DNA of 64,000 bases from Apostichopus japonicus (taxonomy: Eukaryota; Echinodermata; Holothuroidea; Aspidochirotida; Stichopodidae): positions 24,244,564 through 24,308,563 of the forward strand of contig NC_092571.1 in NCBI RefSeq assembly GCF_037975245.1, read 5' to 3'. Below, piece by piece: positions 50,801 through 62,800 of this stretch (position 1 is the first letter of the stretch; every line of letters begins with the position of its first letter). Under the pieces are notes generated by a model that saw only the letters and a program-made list of their open reading frames with translations, did no database searches and had not been told where the DNA came from. The translations under genes were made by a program, and so were the position numbers.

Positions 50801-53800
50801 AGGTTAGGAACTGTTCATACTATCAGTACGAGTGCTTTTAAGCATGATATAAGCGGACAGTATACAATGGTATCATCATTGGAAGCAGGTAAAGGTTAGG
50901 AACTGTTCATACTGTCAGTACAAGTGCTTTGAAGTATGGTTTGAGGAGGACAGTACAGAGTGGTATTAGCACTGAAAAATTGTTCCAACTGGTTGAATGT
51001 TGTTAGGTTGTTGCATATTGTCACTATAAATGTTTAAAATGTTTAGAAAGTTTTTTACTTTTCAAGAAAAATATCAACAATTATTTCACCTTTCAATATA
51101 TTTTTTTTTTTCATTTTTTATTACTTAATTATTTGTAAGGCTTTTATTAGTAGCTTGTGGCTTCTACACCCGACATAATTTGTACATAAAAACTCTCTGC
51201 TTTGAAGTGTGATAATGATCAATCATTCAGTGAATAATAAAAAAAAACTAAGAGTTGCTCTCATTACCCCAATTTTGGGCAAAAATACGAAACGAATGTC
51301 CCAGAGCACATTTTTATCGAACTTTCTTGAATGAGTTACTCTGTGGAAAGTCAAGCACATAGAATATGCCCATGAACGACAATTATAACATGTCAGAGAC
51401 TAATTTGCTGTGTCGTACCTGGGGCGTTGACGGCCTCCAGGCAAGAATGACCGCAGCCGTTGGAGCAACACTTCTGAGAGGTTGAGCAGTCGTTGTCGGA
51501 GGAGCACTCCTCCATGCAGATGCCGACGGACCCTGATGGGACCCGGCCGAGGGGGCACTCTCCTGGATGGTCCACTAGAGAGAAAAAAATAGCGATTCAT
51601 ATCAACTGCGACAAGTTATGACAAAATCCCACTATGGCGATAATTCCTTTTCTTCATCGGCGCCGAACTCTGGAACTCACTATACCCATTCATCAAGTCC
51701 CCATCAGTTGACTCTTTTAAAAGACAACTTACGAACTACCTTTTTCAATTTACATTTCCATATATTAATTTTTGTTTGTTGTATATTTGTTAGTACTTTT
51801 TCATTCTTCTTTGCGCCTAGAGCAGATTTTTTTCTGGATCAGGTGCTATATAAATTTAGTCATTATTATATTTATTATTATTAAAAACACAACAGAGAAA
51901 CAAACATCTGGTGTCAGCTCAAGAAAGCATCATTTCATAATTTCTTCAAATATATCTTGCAGTTTTCCCGCCTTTTTAATATGGACAAAAAGTCCACCAT
52001 TTTCTTCCCTCGTGACTTAATGGAACTGCCAAACTTTAATGTCCGAAGAATGTCTTTAAAAAACAGGTACGCCATGAAAAAAAAATATTCACTTTTTTCT
52101 TGAGCTGGTGCTGTCTTTGGGGGTTGCCTAATGTGTTATTTTACTTGAGAAACCATCAGAACATTTGAAAAACATTTGAAAACCGCAGAAATACATAATT
52201 TCAGTGATTTTTCACAATTTAACAGTTTCCACCATCAAAAGGGAAAATACACATATTTTGCACCTGATTTCACAACAAGCCTTATACAAACAATATTGTG
52301 ACTCTTACCGACTGGTTCGTGACATTGGCAAATTTCACATCCCTGCTCATCACGCTCAAAGCCATGAGGACAGAACATTCTGCACATCATGCTATCACAG
52401 ACAGCTAATAAGATAAAATAAGGAATTGACTGATCATAAAATGAAAAATATATTTATTATTGCACGACTAACATTTTTGATAAGTTAATTGTCTTAATTA
52501 ATTGAGTACTATATGCTTTAATACATTTTTCTTTCATGTATGGTGTCATTCGGGATTGATTTAAGTTACAGTGACTTTAAACACTGAGGGCTCTCTGGCA
52601 CAGTTCTGTACAAATTTTTCCATGGTACCCACTGTTCCCCCACTCCACTCCTCCCCCACACCTTCCTCTCCTACACCCCCAATATTGAAATCCTTGCACC
52701 ATAGAACCTATACATTACATATACACTACATAGTGAGCAGGCTTCACAGACTGCTAGCCCGCCTTTAATCAATGGCTTTAGTTTGCCCACCTTCCGTTAA
52801 CACCTTAACGACAAGCAAGACTTATTCCACACCGATAACCTATCCTTGCCGAATGAATATCAAACCGACTGAGTTTGAAGAGAATCACTCACGTGGTGTG
52901 TCTACTACATCCATGCAAGTGTGTCCGCAGCCGTTGGAACAACACTTCTGGTTGACACTGCAGTCACCGTCGCTGCTGCAGGATTCTGAGCATATACCAC
53001 TATTTCCCTCTGGCAGGAAGTTGACAGGGCAGGTACCAGGGCGAACCACTGGAAAATATGGAAAAAAAGTGGAATCATAGATCCATTTAAAATCTGTTCA
53101 AGCAGGAACTTTGTGAACGGATAAATTCAACAATCGACTTCATGAAAGGCCCCAACAAAATGGTCCTGAATCTTGAAAAAGGTATGGAATAATTCAGGGC
53201 TTTTTTTACTTCAGGACTCTTTATCTTTATCTTTATCCACAAATGGGATTTACCTTTTAATTTGTAATATTAACATTTACATCACATCAGTTGATTATAG
53301 TGTGAATAAACAAATATTAAAACTTTGAGCATCGTGGCAATTTAAAAGATATGTACATGGGAAAGGTTTTGTTTTTTTTTTATTGGTGGGGAGGGGTGGA
53401 ATAGGAAAAAATATGTTGATATAAATTGATAAACAAAATAAAATAAAACTGTTAGCAAACTGCTTATCCACTAGAGAGCCTGTGTAGGAGAATGTGTAAA
53501 AGTAGTTGGCCTGACGTTTATAATAATATAAATTGATATAAGTGATATATGTGATATACCAGAAGTGTTATATAAATATAAAAAATATAAATAAATATAA
53601 ATATAAAAATATAAATTGATATAAAAGTGATTTGCAAACTTCTTGTCCTCTAGTTGTCGACCAACTCACCAGGCAGTGGATCCATGCAGATGTGTCCACA
53701 TCCATTGGAGCAACATTTCTTAGCACCGTTGCAGTCTGAGTCACCTGAGCAATCTTCTGGGCAGATACCAAAGCCTTCTGGGGCAGGACAGTCTCCTTCT

Positions 53801-56800
53801 TTGACTGAGAAACAAACAAAATCATATACATGTCATGACAGAGCTGTAAGACAGCAAAAAAGCAAAACTTCACTAAGTTCAATACCTAGCTGGAAGGAGT
53901 CACAACTTCAGTTAAAACCTTAATATATTTCTTATTTCACCGTATACCTAATTTTGTGACTGAGCTTGTCAAAGTTAGAAAGCAAACACTCATGTTTTGT
54001 AAGGTCTTTGTGAGATCTTTACGTTGAATATTGACTGCACTGTGTTTGCCCTATCCACCCATCGTAACTTACCCAAGGGAACAGATGGGATACAGACAAA
54101 ACGACCGTTGGCTGAGCAACACTTTTCATCGGTGGCGCAGTCGCCATCATGGTTGCATTCTGGGATGCAGATGAAACGTGGCTCGACGATAACGTCTGGG
54201 CACTGGCCGTCATGGATTACTGAACACAAGAAAAGCATAATTTGAGAGTAGTATTTGCAAAAAAAGTTTGAGGAAGCATTTTGTGACGTTATCATGATGG
54301 TTTGTATTTAAGATGACACATAGAATTAATGATAGGTAGACTTCATATCTACTACACTACAACTTGATCATTAAAATAGATCTTAGATTCAGAAATTAAT
54401 TAGAATTCTAACAACGAGACTTTAAAGCATAAACTTTGGTGGTTTACATACCTCCCTTCATATCACACTAACCCATGCTAGGTCAGCTTGAACCATCCTT
54501 CTCCACCTCCGTTCCGCAAAACTTTACTGGGAGTCCCTGAGGGCAAAAGGGTCTGCAGGGGTTCCACTCAATGCAATTGGGTCAGGAGAAGCCAAACAGG
54601 TAGTTTCTCAGCCCAAGAAAACCAACATTTTTTGGGTACCTCAACCTTAACCATGGTGGTGTAGGCCTCAGGTTATTTGTCATACCCCTCTTATATTTGG
54701 AGTCCTGTGAACATTTATTCGCTGTCCCTAGGGGTCTGTAAATACTGATCCTAGGCCCCAAGAACTCACCCTTCTGTGGTTCGCATTCACACATCTCACA
54801 GCCGTTGGCGTCCACCTTGAATCCGTACGGACACCACATCATACACATGACATCGTCGCAGGGGACGGGAACATCCTCGGCGGGCTTGCAGACATGTCCG
54901 CAGCCGTTGGAACAACACTTCTCGTTGGACAGACAGTCGCCGTCGTTGGTGCAGAGATCGCTGCAGATTCCAAACACGCCCTCTTCAACCGCTGGACATG
55001 TGCCCTCGTGGATGACTAAGTAAAAAGAGACATTAAATAAATAAATAAATTGCATTAAGCCAAAGAAAACAAGAGAGAAATATATAAAAAGGGGAAGAGA
55101 ACAGAAACATAAAACAAACAAAACTTATGGACTGTGTTTTTGTCAAGCTGAACCAACTGGAGGGATGCTTAGCCCCCCCCCCGAGCCAACTGGAGGGAGG
55201 CTGAGCCCCCCCTGAGCCAACTGGAGGGATGCTTAGCCCCCTCCGAGCCAACTGGAGGGATGCTTAGCCCCCCTGAGCCAACTGGAGGGGTGCTTAGCTC
55301 CCCCTGAGCCAACTGGAGGGATGCTTAGCCCCTCTGAGCCAACTGGAGGGATGCTTAGCCCCCCCTGAGCCAAATGAAGGGATGCTTAGCCCCCCTGAGC
55401 CAACTAGAGGGAGGCTTAACCCCCCCCCCCGAGCCAACTGGAGGGATGCTTAGCCCCCTGAAACAACTGGAGGGATGCTTAGCCCCCCTGAGCCAACTGG
55501 AGGGATGCTTATCCCCCTGAGCCAACTAGAGGGAGGCTTAGCCCCCCTGAGCCAACTGGAGGGATGCTTTACACCCCCCCAGAGCCAACTGGAGGGATGC
55601 TTAGCCCCCTGAAACAACTGGAGGGATGCTTAGCCCCCCTGAGCCAACTGGAGGGATGCTTAGCCCCCCTGAGCCAACTAGAGGGAGGCTCAGCCCCCCT
55701 GAGCCAACTGGAGGGATGCTTAACCTCCCCCCCCCGGAGCCAACTGGAGGGATGCTTAACCCCCTGAAACAACTAGAGGGATGCTTAGCCCCCCTGAGCC
55801 AACTGGAGGGCTGCTTAGCCTCCCTGAGCCAACTGGAGAAACACTCCATCCCGCACCCCTCCCCCCGCCTCCTCCCCCCGCCCCCCCCCCCTAACTGGAG
55901 GGATGCTTAGCCATGACTAACAGACTCTACCCCAGATGGGAGGAAGGGGGATAAATCTCCAGACTCACCTGGTGGGGAAGCACAGTCGCAGATCTCACAG
56001 CCACTGCTGTCTTTCTTGAAGCCAAAATCACAGAACATCATACACATGACATCAGAGCAGTGATCTAAGGTAAGAGAGGTCAACATTTTACGCACATTAA
56101 TGAGATTGAAATCGGCAACAAAACATTCTATCATTTAGTAGGGGTAAATCATAATTTTGTGAGATCAAAATTTGTCGTTGGTTGTTGGTAACCAGTCAAA
56201 CCTCAAATGTACGTAGTTGAAACTGTCTATCCTAAGACACTTCAGGGCCCCATATCTATGTGTCCCTTGGCGATCAACACAATCAAGTATGCACAAGTAT
56301 ATTTACAAGTTACATCGCAGGTCCCCATCGACTCGCCGGAACGAAGAGGAGGCGATCGAGATGAAGTGTCTCGTCCTAGGACAGAACATAATGATCCAGC
56401 ACAAACTCAAACATGCAAACACTTAAGATCACATTTTTATTGCCTTGATCACATCACTCACATTTTCCCTTCCTTATTTTTAGTTTCTTCCATTCTCTAA
56501 TGAATCTCCATATTAATAACATCTATTTGGAAGGAAAAGTAGAAACTTTAAATTACCTGGGGTCTCTTTGCAGGCACAGATTGGGCAGCCTGTGGTCTGA
56601 TCGTTCTTGTATCCGTATGGACAGTACATCATACACATCACGTCATCGCAAGGTCCTGCAAAAAATACAACATTTGTCTTGCAATCGGTTCAATTAACTT
56701 CTCTCAAACTTTTTCTCTCCTTGGTTTCCTTTCATTTCATTGAATTCAAATTTTGCCTTTCTAGTCTCCTTCATGTTAGATTTTTTTTTTCCCTGTTATT

Positions 56801-59800
56801 ATAGTTGAATTGAACTGAATTGAATTTGAATTTGAATTGAATTCATTCATTCATTTATTTGTTTTTTCACATAAATATTACAATGTGAAGGGAAGTCTTC
56901 TGAAAAGCCTATACTGGATTTTTTTCCTGTTAGTATAATTGATTTGAATTGAATTGATTTGAATTGAATTGAATTGAATTCATTCATTCATTTATTTGTT
57001 TTTTCACATAAATATTACAATGTAAAGGGAAATTTCTGAAAAGTCAATACTGGCTTAACAATGCAGAAGATTCCCAAGTTTTGAGAATTGAATTGAATCC
57101 CAAGAATTGAATTGAATTGAACTGAATTGATTTTGTTTTAAAGATTCTTACTTTCATTGCAGACGCAGATGTCGCAGCCATTGGAGTCTTGCTTGAATCC
57201 GTACTGACAGAATAGAGCACACATTACTGGTGGGCATGTCGCTGAAAAGTAGAAAAATAAAGCAAATGTTTTCATTAAAATTTAAGATACTGTCAAACTA
57301 GAACACTAGATGAGTAACTACCCTTACCCTAACTGGAAATTACTCATCAGAAAATGCCCGACTGATATTTGCTTTGCTTCAGAGAACCAACATACAGAAG
57401 TTTTGCAGCATTTCTTTCTAACATTTAAAAGTATCTGAGATACTTCCAGTAAAATCTGTTAACTATTGCCATGTTCTCTAAAAATATGTCATAAAATTCT
57501 TCCATTTTTCGGTCCTCAAAAGTCTGTAAATGTGCGTGTAATGTTATCTCTACCCTGTAGCGAACAGAATTAGAGATTTTTTTTGACAAATCCTTCGTTC
57601 TGCACGAGATGTACAACGACTTGGGGCAAGAAAGTTTTCTCAAGCATTTTGCTTTTTTCCAGAATTGTGCAAAAGATGCCCTCGTGCGGCAGAACCAACC
57701 ATCTCAGTGACAATTATACTTTTTTAGGGTTATGAATTTTAAGCAATGGGTGGCCTTACGTGTGATAACTTCGGCTGGCATACAGGTGTGGCCACAACCG
57801 TTGCTGCAGCATTTCTCTTCAGCAGAACAGTCATTGTCATTAGAGCAAGATTCTACACAGGCACCGGATATACCCTCTGAAAGTTTGCCAACCGGACACT
57901 GGCCTGGATGGACAGCTGCGGAATAAAAAAGGAGCAAAAAGAGGACAATAGAATCAAAGCATCCTGCGTGGCTATGATGTCCGTTACTTCAACCATTAGT
58001 CGTAGAATAATCAAGAAAATCGCATCAACATTTCTTTTTCTTGTAGTACTCTATAAATTCTGCGATGCTTTATGACATTCACCATTTTTTGTAATATTTT
58101 TATAAATATTAAGAATTGATAACACACTATTTCCAGATGAGAAATCATTTTTGCCTGAATGAAGAAAATAGAGTAACAATTACAATGGCCAAGAGCATGC
58201 AATCTTGCTGTTTACATTTACCAGAATTAAAAACCACTTTATTGGTCTACTATTCCTTAAAGACTGGGTCAATGAATCAACCAAAAATACAATAGGAGTG
58301 TTATACATTGCCATGTCTCAGGAGAAACTAAAGATATTTCTGAAGGCTGGAGGAAAAATTCATTTTAATGGGTGAGCAGCAGTGACCATTAACTAGGACT
58401 TTTCTGGCATATTTAAAGGTTAATGCTAATAACCCATATATCTTACACAGCTGTATTCCTTGCTTAACCACTGTCTTATCAGTATATACTGGGGGTGATT
58501 AGCAAAATTGTGAATTCATATTCACAGGGGTAAGAGGGGATGGGTGAGGGGGAATAAAGTTAAGGAAAAAGTAACAATGGACTTAGAGGGGATGGGTGCA
58601 GGGGAATAAAGTTAAAGAAAAAGTAGACATGGACATTTGTAAAGTAAGCAGGGGTTTCTTTAATCACTTTCTGTATTTTTAGAAAGGTAAAATGATCTTT
58701 TGAGTCAAAAGATCAAATGCACTCCGTAAAAGCCGCTTCCTGATTACAAACTCACGTTCATAACATTGACAGATCTCGCAGTCGTTGTCATCACGTTGGA
58801 ATCCGAATGGACAGAACATTCTGCAGGTAAATCTTGGGCACGTCTCTGTTGTAAGGTAAATTGCAAAATAAAATGACTTTTAATGAATAAAGATATTTGG
58901 TAAAGTAGAGTAAAGCAGAAATGAGATGCATGGACAAAGGAATAACGATGGGGAGGTATTGATATCTACCACCAGAGAAGGCAAAGGTTTGAGGCCTTCA
59001 GAGCATTCTTCATTTCGGACCAAATCAAATGACTATCTGAAATGGTCCAGTTCCAAATTGATAACAACATTTCCAGAAATCACTTGAAACAGAAAATTGT
59101 TCATGTAGATTCAATCTTAACAAAAAAGTTGTACAAATACATGTTTTCATTTTGCTAGCACTTAACAGTCCTGCTTTCCAATATTTTTTAACACAAAAAA
59201 ATGTGGCAATCCCCTGACCAAAATCCCAGATCTGGCTTTATATCTGGTTTAATCTGGCCATATCAAACCTTTATATGGCCATATAAAGCCAGATATAACT
59301 TGATGTACAGTTTTTCCAGATATGCAGATAAAGTTTTATCTGGCCATATAAAGCCAGATGTAACTGGTTATGTAGACGATCCAGATATGCAGATTAAGTT
59401 TTATATGGCCATATGAAGACAGATATAACTTGATATACAGTTATTCCAGATATTAAACCCCCCCCCCCCAAAACATCTACCAAGCACATATTACACAAAA
59501 GTACTTTTATTCATTCAGTAATAACACTATAAGTTTATTTTCAGAAATTAAACCTTAATTATGTCATTTATGCATCCGATAACCGTTCGTGATGATTTTA
59601 TTTTTTCCAGAGGGAACGGAAATAAGCAGAGGGATGGAAGCAACCACTTAATTCTGGAATATTAGCGAAAGTGTTTCATCTCAAGAGAATCATCTCTGAG
59701 GTGTTTACCTTTCTCTGAAGTGATACAGACGTGTCCACATCCATTGGAGCAACACTTCTGGTCAGCAGCGCAGTGTTCGTCACCGCTGCAAGAGTCCACA

Positions 59801-62800
59801 CAGATGCCTGAGACTCCATCCTCCAGCAGACCCACAGGACAGACTCCTTCATGAACTGCGGAAAAAGGAGAGAGAAGTGGAATTCCTTCACTTACGGAGA
59901 AAAAAAAACTTGTTCCTCTTTGGTAATGTATATGGTAGGGTGGTACAGTTTGGCCTATTTTTGTCGGCGGTTCACCATGTCCAAATCTGGGTCAGTACTC
60001 TTTAGTAACCCATTGAATTTTTGTTATCTTTTTAAAAACATCGGGAATAATAATAAAAATAACAATCAGCATCAGCATCAGTTAATTTTAAGGCCCTTAA
60101 ATAAGCGACCAAAAACGTGGGAGAAAAATGCAAGGGCTAATGGATTACAACTTACACGTAGGGTGGCTTAATTCCAATTCAAGATTTTTAACTCAAATTT
60201 GGAATCTTTTCAATTTAGGAGGTCATTTCAGATGGGAAAACCATAGATTGCTCTTGGATGGAAAACCCACCTTACTATATAACCCAGCCGGGTATCCAAA
60301 CCCAGAACCTCCCGATTGCTGAGCCTCATTGCTTCAAATCCCACCACCTTTATCCACTAGCTGGGCTGCAGCACCGGTATAACATTTTTAACAAAAGGTA
60401 ACCACCTCAAAGATTATTAATGATTCCAGTATTTAATGAAGACATATCTTAATACATAACTGTATGTAATGATTAAATACACAAATGCAATAAAACCACA
60501 CATTAAATTGACCAAAAGAAAACAAGGCAAACAGGGAGGTGAGGATGGGGTGGGGGGGGGGGGGTTGGGAAGATGACAACGTTCTTCTGATTAGTATTTT
60601 GAATATTAAGACCATAAATTTTACATACACGAGAGTATTTCGAATTGTGAGTCCGATAAAGCTAAGTGTCCTTATTCAATCAATAAAATTATGAAATGAT
60701 ATAAAACTTCAATTGAAGAATTTAAAGTAACAATTATAGCCATGAAGGTCAAAGGTAGACCGACTTACCCTCTTCAACCGGTTCCAAGCAAACATGGCCG
60801 CATCCATTGCTGCAACACTTCTTGACGCCATCACAATCGTGGTCTGAGGAACATTCTTCACTGCAGATGCCGAAACCAGTTGGTACAGGGCAGGAGCCCT
60901 CCTTGTCTGGGGCTGTGAGACAAACCAAAATCACAATGAGAAGGACCATTTGACATTGCTGAGATCCTTACCATTGATCGAGTCAGGATCTCCTATACAG
61001 CCACCTAAAATGGTAGGTGTCCCTGCTCCCCAACCCCAACCTCCCCCAACAACCCCACATCCAAGTCGAAGTCAAAATAAAACCCCCAAAAATCTAACTT
61101 ATCTAACAGAAAGGCTGGACAGTGAATTGCCGTAAATAGCTACCACTTCCCAGGGGTCCCTTTGAGATATGAGACAGCTACCTGAGTTTGTTAGCTTAAT
61201 TCCCCTCTGAGGTTGACAAAATATTGCTACAACAGGCTTAATTTTCTGGCCCCAACCTCCCCATATTTTTTCATACATGATGAAAATTTTCGTAGCAAAG
61301 AGACAACTAGAGCACCAATGGTGCAGAAGCTCATACCTTTTCTAGCTTAAAAATGTAGGGCCCACAAAACTTTATGGCCCACCAAATTTCAGGCCATTTT
61401 TCAGATTCCACCAATTTTGGGCCCATGAGGGATACTCCCCCCCCCCCTCCTTTAGCAGAATCCTGGCCACACCACTGGCTATAATTCCTATTTTCCCCCT
61501 TTAAATCCTATTTTACCCACTTTCTCAAACAATACCACTGACCTACCCTATTAAACTTTCTCCCCTCTACCTGAGCAGACCTGAAGCACTCCTTGCCAAA
61601 ATTTTGGCTGGCTGCCTACAATACCTCAGGCTCAAAGACTTCTAAGAATCGGCAAGTGCTGATTGGCTATAGGGCTCTCATGCTTACAGTTCGACAGTTA
61701 ATAACAACTCCCAGTCCTGCTTTAATTCCACTAACAGCCTCTGCAGAGCTTAACCACAAATGTAAACAAACACTGCAGAGACTGGGAGACAAATTAAAGG
61801 AGCTTTGGCAAAAGGTGAAGGCTCAGAATTTTTTAGACAATGGGGATTAATTGTAATTAATTAACTTTTGACCAAAACTTATTAGGCATCACCTTATTCA
61901 TACACAATCCAACAATCATCAGTTCAACTTTGAATATGATCCATCAAAATCTTGAGGAGATTGAGATATTTGAAAATATTACAAAGAATGACCCCAGATG
62001 ACCCCCTAAATGACATTTGACCTCAATTTTCCGAACACCCCTCGTAACTCTCATCCCGAGGAACGTTGTGACCAAGTTTCATTATAACTGGCCATACACT
62101 GTACGAACAGGAGCAATTTGAAAATATAGGGCCGCGGCCCAGGCCACAAAAGACCCCTAGTTGATCTTTGATCTCAAATTCATGAACACCCTGAAGGTAA
62201 AACTTCCATAGTACTATCGTGACAAACCCTCAACATTGTACCATGGAATCTGTAGGAGAAGAAGCATTTTGCGTATTTCCACAAAATGGCCCATTACGGC
62301 CCACATGTGACCTTTGACCCCAAATTTCGGACCATCTCTGATGGCCCTATACCCAATGGTCCTTGTGTCCAAGTTTCATGAAATTCCATCAAACACTGTG
62401 CGAGTGGGAGCGGTTTTACCAATTGTTGACGGATAGAGTGATAGAGTGATAGAATGATAGAGTGATAGACGCCGCACTGTAACAATAGCTCACACCAGTA
62501 TGCTGGTATGAGCTAAAAAAAATTATCATTCTTTGTGATGCAGTTCTCACAAGATTATAATCTAGATCAAAACACTCACATTTTCCCTTCCTCATTTAAA
62601 AAAAAATACATGCCAGAATGAAATTTTTTCAGATTGGGCCAGATTGGGCCAGATTGGGCCCAGAAGAGACACCCTGACCTTGATCACTAGTCTAGGAATG
62701 ACTTACGGGGTATAACAGCGGCGAGACAGACGTGTCCGCATCCGTTGGAGCAACACTTCTCGTGGGTGCCACAGTCGCCATCGCTGGAGCACATCTCTGC

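Noticed and set aside
55140..55910. Open frames on both strands with 10-residue repeats
   Set aside because: Caused by the ~30-bp minisatellite in an intron; equal openness on both strands argues against coding.
60913..60949. Met-rich hydrophobic stretch before the WAP exon as a signal peptide and new gene start
   Set aside because: A CTCACAG acceptor lies exactly at the usual phase-1 module boundary, and inhibitor exons continue upstream at 62707 and 63568. A separate gene start here cannot be fully excluded without transcripts.
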